From the NCBI GenBank assembly GCA_004335635.1, contig QAXH01005983.1, forward strand, positions 1 to 14,048: a stretch of DNA of 14,048 nucleotides, given 5' to 3'. The position numbers were made by a program, and so were the translations under genes. Below, one piece after another: positions 9,893 through 14,048 of the stretch. Position 1 is the first letter of the stretch, and every line of letters begins with the position of its first letter. Origin of the DNA: Chloromonas sp. AAM2. Taxonomy: Eukaryota > Chlorophyta > Chlorophyceae > Chlamydomonadales > Chlamydomonadaceae. Under the pieces are notes generated by a model that saw only the letters and a program-made list of their open reading frames with translations, was not told the origin of the DNA and did not search any database.

Positions 9893-10021
9893 TAGGCAAA
9901 CTAGGCAAATTAGGCAGGAATCTGCGTAAGCCTTTGAATAGGAAGGAGAATGTACAATGATTGCACAGCAAGCAATCTGGCAAAAAGCTAGACTGTTGCC
10001 TAGTTTGCCTAATCCGCCTAG
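9893..10021 (+). mobile_element. MITE-like hairpin element, copy B
   Basis: The left arm (9893-9918) and the inverted right arm (9996-10021) carry GGCAAAYTA units. The core holds AATAGGAAGGAGAATG, which matches AGAGGAAGGAGAAAA of copy A in the same orientation. CCAAGGAGG precedes the left arm at 9878, as in copy A. It lies about 170 bp upstream of the ATG of the CR-type gene and could affect its promoter. Confidence 0.65.
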
Positions 10022-10504
10022 AATGCTCAATGCAGCAAGAAGCCGGGGACAAGTGAACTGTCAGCAAGGGCAAGGTCCAGAAGAGCAGCATCAGCAAGGT
10101 GGGGGCTGTCGCAGCGCTCAAACTGTTTATGGCTCTAGAGCCGTCATTAGTACTACATTGCTCCTAGTGATTATTCACGCTAAGGATACGGGTGCTGGCT
10201 GAGGATGCCAGCACAAGGCACGCAAGAGCAACTCGTTCAACATGGGTGGGGGGCAGCACACTACATGACAGGTCTTCACAGTGGCTGCCATGTGGCGAAT
10301 TGCCTGTTGAGGGAAACAGTATACGTTTGACCTACCAATCATGCAACCCAGTTGCACCCTGTAGAGGTCAGCGATTGTGCTGGCCTGCATCACAACACCG
10401 TTGAGCTGTCTTACTGCTCCCGCCACGACACCTCAACACAGTCCTCACTCCCACACATTCAAGTCTTCCCAGCTCATGGTGACTTTCTTAGCTTTGTTGC
10501 TTTT
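10022..10504. other. No gene recognised
   Basis: Between two hairpin elements. Open frames are short and unsupported on both strands, and no tRNA fold, array or family motif was seen. Confidence 0.4.
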
Positions 10505-10635
10505 AGACAAATTAGGCAGATTAGGCAGCTATCTGACTTTCCTTGAGACTATTCGCTGTATGTTCTCACTCCATGCTCTCCTTCTCCTTGATGACTTCCC
10601 TGACGCCCTGCCTAATCTGCCTAATCTGCCTAATC
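10505..10635 (-). mobile_element. MITE-like hairpin element, copy C (inverted)
   Basis: The arms at 10505-10528 and 10608-10635 are inverted GGCARATTA units. The core read on the minus strand begins CAGGGAAGTCATCAAGGAG, matching copy A's CAGGGAAGTCTTGAAGAGG, so this copy is reversed relative to A and B. TTTGTTGCTTTTAG precedes the arm, and a near-identical flank precedes copy D, which suggests the element extends past the arms. Confidence 0.65.
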
Positions 10636-10709
10636 ATCATCTGCGAACTCAGTTGAACTCAGATGCACGTCCGTGAAGTCAGTGAAGGTCAGCTGTGAAG
10701 TCCTCAGTA

Positions 10710-10790
10710 CAATCTCCTGTGCAGGTCTGCAAGTCTGCTAGATTTGCAGGTCTGCTAGTCCGAAAGTCTTGCTTGTCCATTAGTCTGCAG
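10710..10790. repeat. Cluster of AGGTCTGC-type repeats
   Basis: About seven imperfect units of the form (A/C)AGGTCTGC(A/T)AGTCTGCTAG. The same short motif dominates the arrays at 1640-2790 and 12085-12375. Confidence 0.55.
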
Positions 10791-10944
10791 CCAGTCAAGT
10801 ACGGTTGTGAACCTGGTGTGCTCAGCAGAGACAGCCGACTATGAGCAGCTCACAGCTAAGGCTCGCTTTGATGCTAACGGGTGGAGGGAGGTAACCCAGC
10901 AGCTAGTACAAATGGTGATGCCGCTCTTCATGCATGGTGGCTGA
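10759..10944 (+). CDS. Possible 3' exon or gene fragment on the plus strand
   Basis: An open frame of 61 codons ends at TGA 10942-10944. Its second half (VCSAETADYEQLTAKARF and on) has a coding-like composition. It has no ATG until near the end, so it could only be a last exon, perhaps entered at the CAG near 10790, or a remnant. It overlaps the last 17 nt of the convergent 318-codon gene. I recognise no family. Confidence 0.25.
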   Translation, partial: SESLACPLVCSQSSTVVNLVCSAETADYEQLTAKARFDANGWREVTQQLVQMVMPLFMHGG

Positions 10945-11884
10945 GACACAGGCCACGGAGGCCCCGGGCGTTACTACCATTGACATAAACCTGGCCATAC
11001 TCAAAGCCTAGGTGCTCAAGCAGGGCCCTCAGGTCCCTCTGGCTTGGCACTTGTACACCAGACCCACCAATGTACTGCACAAAGGCTTCATGCAGCTCTG
11101 AACTGCTGACCCGCATGTCAGCACCTTGTATGCATTGCGAGCCCAGGAACTGGAGCACAGCGTCAAAGTACGGGGGTGCACACCTAGCCCGCAGTTCAGC
11201 CACTTGCAGTCTGTCAACTGTCGTGGCCAGCTGAGCTTGCACATGTGCAAGAGTTCCATCACTCTCAGCAGATTTCTGCTGCAGCTGCGTGCATGCACTC
11301 TCTGCATGTATTGCACGGCGTTCCAGAGCCTGTGTGCTGGTGCCATGCTGCACCTTCAGGTACTCCACTGCCGCTTGGGACACTGTTAGCCTGTCCTGCA
11401 GCTCCTTGCATGACTGTTGTGCATCCCACACAGCAGTTTGCAGTTGTTGTGCGTGCTGTGCCAAAGCAGCAGCCCTTTGCTGGTGGTGCAACATATCTTG
11501 TTCAGCTTTCTTGTTTGATGCTCCAGCCATCAGCAAAAGGAAGGCCGAGCAAATGATCTGCCTTTCATTTCCAGATCCTGCCTGACAGCTTGTGGCGTTG
11601 AAAACCTGGGCGAAACGACTCCTGATGAAATGAACATCACCCAACTTGTCTGCTGAGATTCCCAACACCTGGCTTGGCTGCCGGTAGTGCTGTTCCATGA
11701 ACAACTTGCAGGTCAAGGGCATGGCAACTGGCCTCTCAACTTGAAGTGTTGTGTGCGTGAACAATGACCAGCAGACCCAGCTGCAGACCAGGACCACAAT
11801 AACTGCGCACAACAACATTGGTTGCTTCTTGAATGTTAGCAACAAAATATGTTGGCCTGTGAAGCAATGCCAGTGCCTTGCCAT
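10928..11884 (-). CDS. Membrane-anchored coiled-coil protein with possible winged-helix C-terminus
   Basis: A single open frame of 318 codons from ATG 11884. Residues 23-42 (MLLCAVIVVLVCSWVCWSLF) form one likely membrane helix. Residues 125-235 are rich in Gln, Ala and Glu with heptad-like leucines, a long coiled coil. Residues 238-314 (PYFDAVLQFL ... SSELHEAFVQYI ... SQRDLRALLEHLGF ... LRGLCL) have the helix pattern and closing 'G.rG..L' of winged-helix domains found at the end of D5-type primases and in some large-DNA-virus proteins; this likeness is faint and from memory. A short intron near 11560-11610 cannot be excluded. The start is supported by its conservation in the duplicated copy at 12644. 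No function can be named. Confidence 0.55.
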   Translation of the reverse strand: MARHWHCFTGQHILLLTFKKQPMLLCAVIVVLVCSWVCWSLFTHTTLQVERPVAMPLTCKLFMEQHYRQPSQVLGISADKLGDVHFIRSRFAQVFNATSCQAGSGNERQIICSAFLLLMAGASNKKAEQDMLHHQQRAAALAQHAQQLQTAVWDAQQSCKELQDRLTVSQAAVEYLKVQHGTSTQALERRAIHAESACTQLQQKSAESDGTLAHVQAQLATTVDRLQVAELRARCAPPYFDAVLQFLGSQCIQGADMRVSSSELHEAFVQYIGGSGVQVPSQRDLRALLEHLGFEYGQVYVNGSNARGLRGLCLSHHA

Positions 11885-12084
11885 GAAGCTAAAGACAATC
11901 TATTGTGGACAACAGTGCCGGCAGGATGTGCAGAGGATGAGCGGCTGAGCTGCTGGGGTTTCTGATCTTGCACACACATGCAACTGCAAGACATGCCTGG
12001 CACCTCGCTGTCTGAAAGGTGACAGGGTACTGAACAGGCATCACCAGGCTGTTGCCATCATCATGCAGAGTGCACACCGGCGAC

Positions 12085-12375
12085 AATCCGTGATTGCCAT
12101 CCACACAACCCACACCCATGCTGCAGGTTTGCAAGCCTACATGTCTGTTGGTTGCATGGCATCCATCAATGCCCTCCACCTAACACACACTTATGCTGCA
12201 TGTCTGTTGGTCTGTAGGTTGCATGGCATGCGTGAATGCCCTTCACACTTATGCGCAGGTCTGCAGGTCTGCATGTATGTCAGTGGCATGGCATCCGTCA
12301 ATGCCCTCGGCACAATACACACCCATGCTCAGGTCTGCTGGTCTGCAGGTCTGTTGCTTGCGTGGCATCTGTGAG
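12085..12375. repeat. Tandem repeats of 67-73 bp
   Basis: The landmark CATGGCATCC(A/G)TCAATGCCC recurs at 12155, 12222, 12288 and (as CGTGGCATCTGT) 12361; a decayed unit precedes near 12092. Each unit contains CAGGTCTGC/TGTCTGTTGGTCTG runs and an ACACACCCATGCT segment. Plus-strand open frames across it are a result of the repetition. Confidence 0.7.
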
Positions 12376-12379
12376 CGGC

Positions 12380-12711
12380 TCCTAATGAAATGAACATCAC
12401 CCAACTTGTCTGCTGAATTTCCCAGCACCTGGCTTGGCGGTCGGCAGTGCTGTTTTATGAACAACTAGCAGGTCAGCGGCATGGCAGCTGGCCTCTCAAC
12501 TTTTGTTGTTGTTGGCACGAACAATGACCAGCAGACCCATCTGCAGGTCAGGACCACAATAACTGCGCACAACAACGTTAGTTGCTCCTTGCATGTCGAC
12601 AACAAAATGTGTTGGCCTGTGAAGCAATGCCTGTGCCTTGCCATAACGCTACAGACAACCTAGTGTGGACAACAGCGCTGGCATGAGGTGGAGAGGATGA
12701 GCGGCTGAGCT
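12380..12711 (-). pseudogene. Truncated duplicate of the 318-codon coiled-coil gene
   Basis: Aligns without gaps to 11620-11951 at a constant offset of 760 bp, about 87% identical by hand count. It covers the 5' flank and first ~90 codons. The ATG is kept (12644), the membrane segment is kept in altered form, but codon 60 (AAG in the intact gene) is TAG at 12465-12467, leaving 59 residues. Beyond the equivalent of codon 90 the similarity ends abruptly in the 67-73-bp array, so coiled coil and C-terminal domain are absent. Confidence 0.75.
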
Positions 12712-13070
12712 CGTCCTGCGCAGTTCGCCGTACTCAAAAAAGCAGAAGCAGTGGACTGCACAAGCAAGAACCCAGAAAGGCTAAGCCAAGATCACGACTA
12801 GGCAATTCATCACCGACCCTACCTGTTTGATGGCTTCAAACCAGCAGACTGGCAGACCATACCCCTGAAGAGATTGCGCCCTGATGGGTGCAACACCCAC
12901 TGCTCCAACAGTCCACACCACAACGCAGCGCTTCATCAGAATGCAAGTTGTGACGTTTTCGTAATAGGCTTGCTCACCCACGGCTCGGTCCGTAGCACCT
13001 CATTGCTTTGTGTTGCAAGACAGTCTACTCTTGTCGCTTCTCCCCACACACTCTTTGTTGTGTTGCTTTC
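12712..13070. other. No gene recognised
   Basis: Short open frames exist on both strands (for example minus 12981-12781), but none shows splice support or a family motif. Confidence 0.4.
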
Positions 13071-13208
13071 AGGCAAACTAGGCAATCTAGGCAGACTAGG
13101 CAGCACTCTGGCTTTTGTTCAACCTACTTGCTACTGCACTCACTCTATGTTCTGCTTCATCTTGGTAATCTTTCCTGAAACCTGCCTAATCTGCCTAATT
13201 TGCCTAAA
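13071..13208 (-). mobile_element. MITE-like hairpin element, copy D (inverted)
   Basis: The arms are at 13071-13103 (GGCAAACTAGGCAATCTAGG and on) and 13181-13208. The core read on the minus strand contains GAAGCAGAACATAGAGTGAG, matching GGAGAGCATGGAGTGAG of copy C. Orientation is the same as C and opposite to A and B. Confidence 0.65.
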
Positions 13209-13483
13209 CCTACCTTGCACCCTTACCACCTATGCACCCTTCATAATCAGACACCAAATTCACAATGCACTCACTGCAAAGGATTGATGACAACCGACGA
13301 TGAGCTGAAGGTGCCGGGCAGTTGATCAACGGAGAGCATGGCATGTGTGTTGCAGAGGGTGATACCGTCTATGAAATGAGCTCACATCAGGGGAAGGCTG
13401 CCAGGGGGATCAAACCCACACAAGCAGGGAATGGGGTGCCTTCTGCACAACCACTCATACACTGTTGAGTATTCTTGTCAGCT
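13209..13483. other. Spacer without recognised features
   Basis: No coding signal, repeat or RNA gene was seen here. Confidence 0.4.
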
Positions 13484-13720
13484 TGTGTTCCCTGTGTCGC
13501 TATCAGCTGTGGTGTGTTACGAGCTTAGGAGTCCATGAACAGTATGGACTTCGCGCAGAGGTTCATCATCTCCTGTTCTTGACAACTACCAGGCATCAGG
13601 TACCACACATGGTAAGTGTACAGGCACGGTCTGTTTGGACATTGTGGTAACAGGCACAGAACCTCTTGTAAGAATCACTGCATCGTTCTTGATATGAAAC
13701 AGATCAATCACCTTTGTCTG
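13484..13720. repeat. Direct repeat, copy 1
   Basis: Shares an ordered series of blocks with 13800-14048: CCCTGTGTCGCTATCAGCTG, CATGAACAGTA, CTCCTGTTCT, CTACCAGGCAT, ACATGGTAA, GCACAGAACC, ATCGTTCTTG and TCAATCACCTTT. Spacing is 316 bp at the left and 330 bp at the right, so small indels have built up. No protein is evident in either. Confidence 0.65.
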
Positions 13721-13799
13721 GTGCCCTGCAGACTACATAACACATTCCCAGGCATACAACCTGAGGTGAGTATCTCTTGACTACAGGCCAAGAACAGCA

Positions 13800-14048
13800 T
13801 GTCGTCCCTGTGTCGCTATCAGCTGCTGTGTGTTTCTAGCTTAGCAATTCATGAACAGTACAGACGTCGCATAGAAATTCTTCTTCTCCTGTTCTCGGCA
13901 CCTACCAGGCATGAGGTACCATACATGGTAACCGTTGAGGGATGGTTTGCTTGAACATGGTGTCAACATGCACAGAACCCCTTGAAAGAAGTACAACATC
14001 GTTCTTGCATATGAATAGTTGTTTTGAAACAGTTCAATCACCTTTCTA
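13800..14048. repeat. Direct repeat, copy 2 (runs to the window edge)
   Basis: Second copy of the 13484-13720 repeat, with the same order of blocks. It reaches the window edge, so the array may continue. GATATGAAACA in copy 1 corresponds to a longer CATATGAATAGTTGTTTTGAAACA here. Confidence 0.65.

Noticed and set aside
12063..12374. 103-codon plus-strand open frame
   Set aside because: It is produced by the 67-73-bp tandem repeats; the residues simply repeat, with no family likeness.
1134..13208. Spaced GGCAAAYTA repeats as a CRISPR array
   Set aside because: Units are contiguous 9-mers without spacers, in inverted pairs, in a eukaryotic context.

Overview
The window looks like nuclear DNA of a green alga (chlorophyte). 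Genes are split by many short GT-AG introns (about 69-440 nt) with strong TGCAG acceptors. Base composition is moderate in GC and rich in CAG/GCA, and TGTAA, the chlorophyte poly(A) signal, lies behind the main gene. The order Sphaeropleales is only a guess. There are no bacterial operons, rRNA, tRNA or CRISPR. Gene models were built by hand from reading frames and splice phases. || Layout: 1-1015 (-) is the 3' part of a split gene with a SET-like C-terminal region that runs off the left edge; it has an in-frame TAG or a very short intron. 1134-1270 is the first of four related MITE-like hairpin elements (others at 9893, 10505 and 13071). 1640-2790 is a decayed tandem array with a period near 288 bp. 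3002-3974 (+) is a probable split gene of unknown function. || 4299-9721 (-) is the main gene: about 13 exons encoding a coiled coil, a P-loop NTPase and a C-terminal restriction-endonuclease-like domain. This is the architecture of the Crinkler/RHS ('CR') effector class. Splice phases agree from exon 4 to the stop (764 codons); the first three exons are less certain. || 10928-11884 (-) is an unsplit 318-codon gene with one membrane helix, a long coiled coil and a possible winged-helix C-terminus. Its 5' third is duplicated 760 bp away (12380-12711) as a pseudogene with a nonsense codon; the copy starts where a 67-73-bp tandem array ends. The right edge holds two ~240-bp direct repeats. || The genes do not form an obvious pathway. 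The region looks like a repeat-rich, rearranging stretch carrying one apparently intact CR-type NTPase-nuclease gene, the most notable content.
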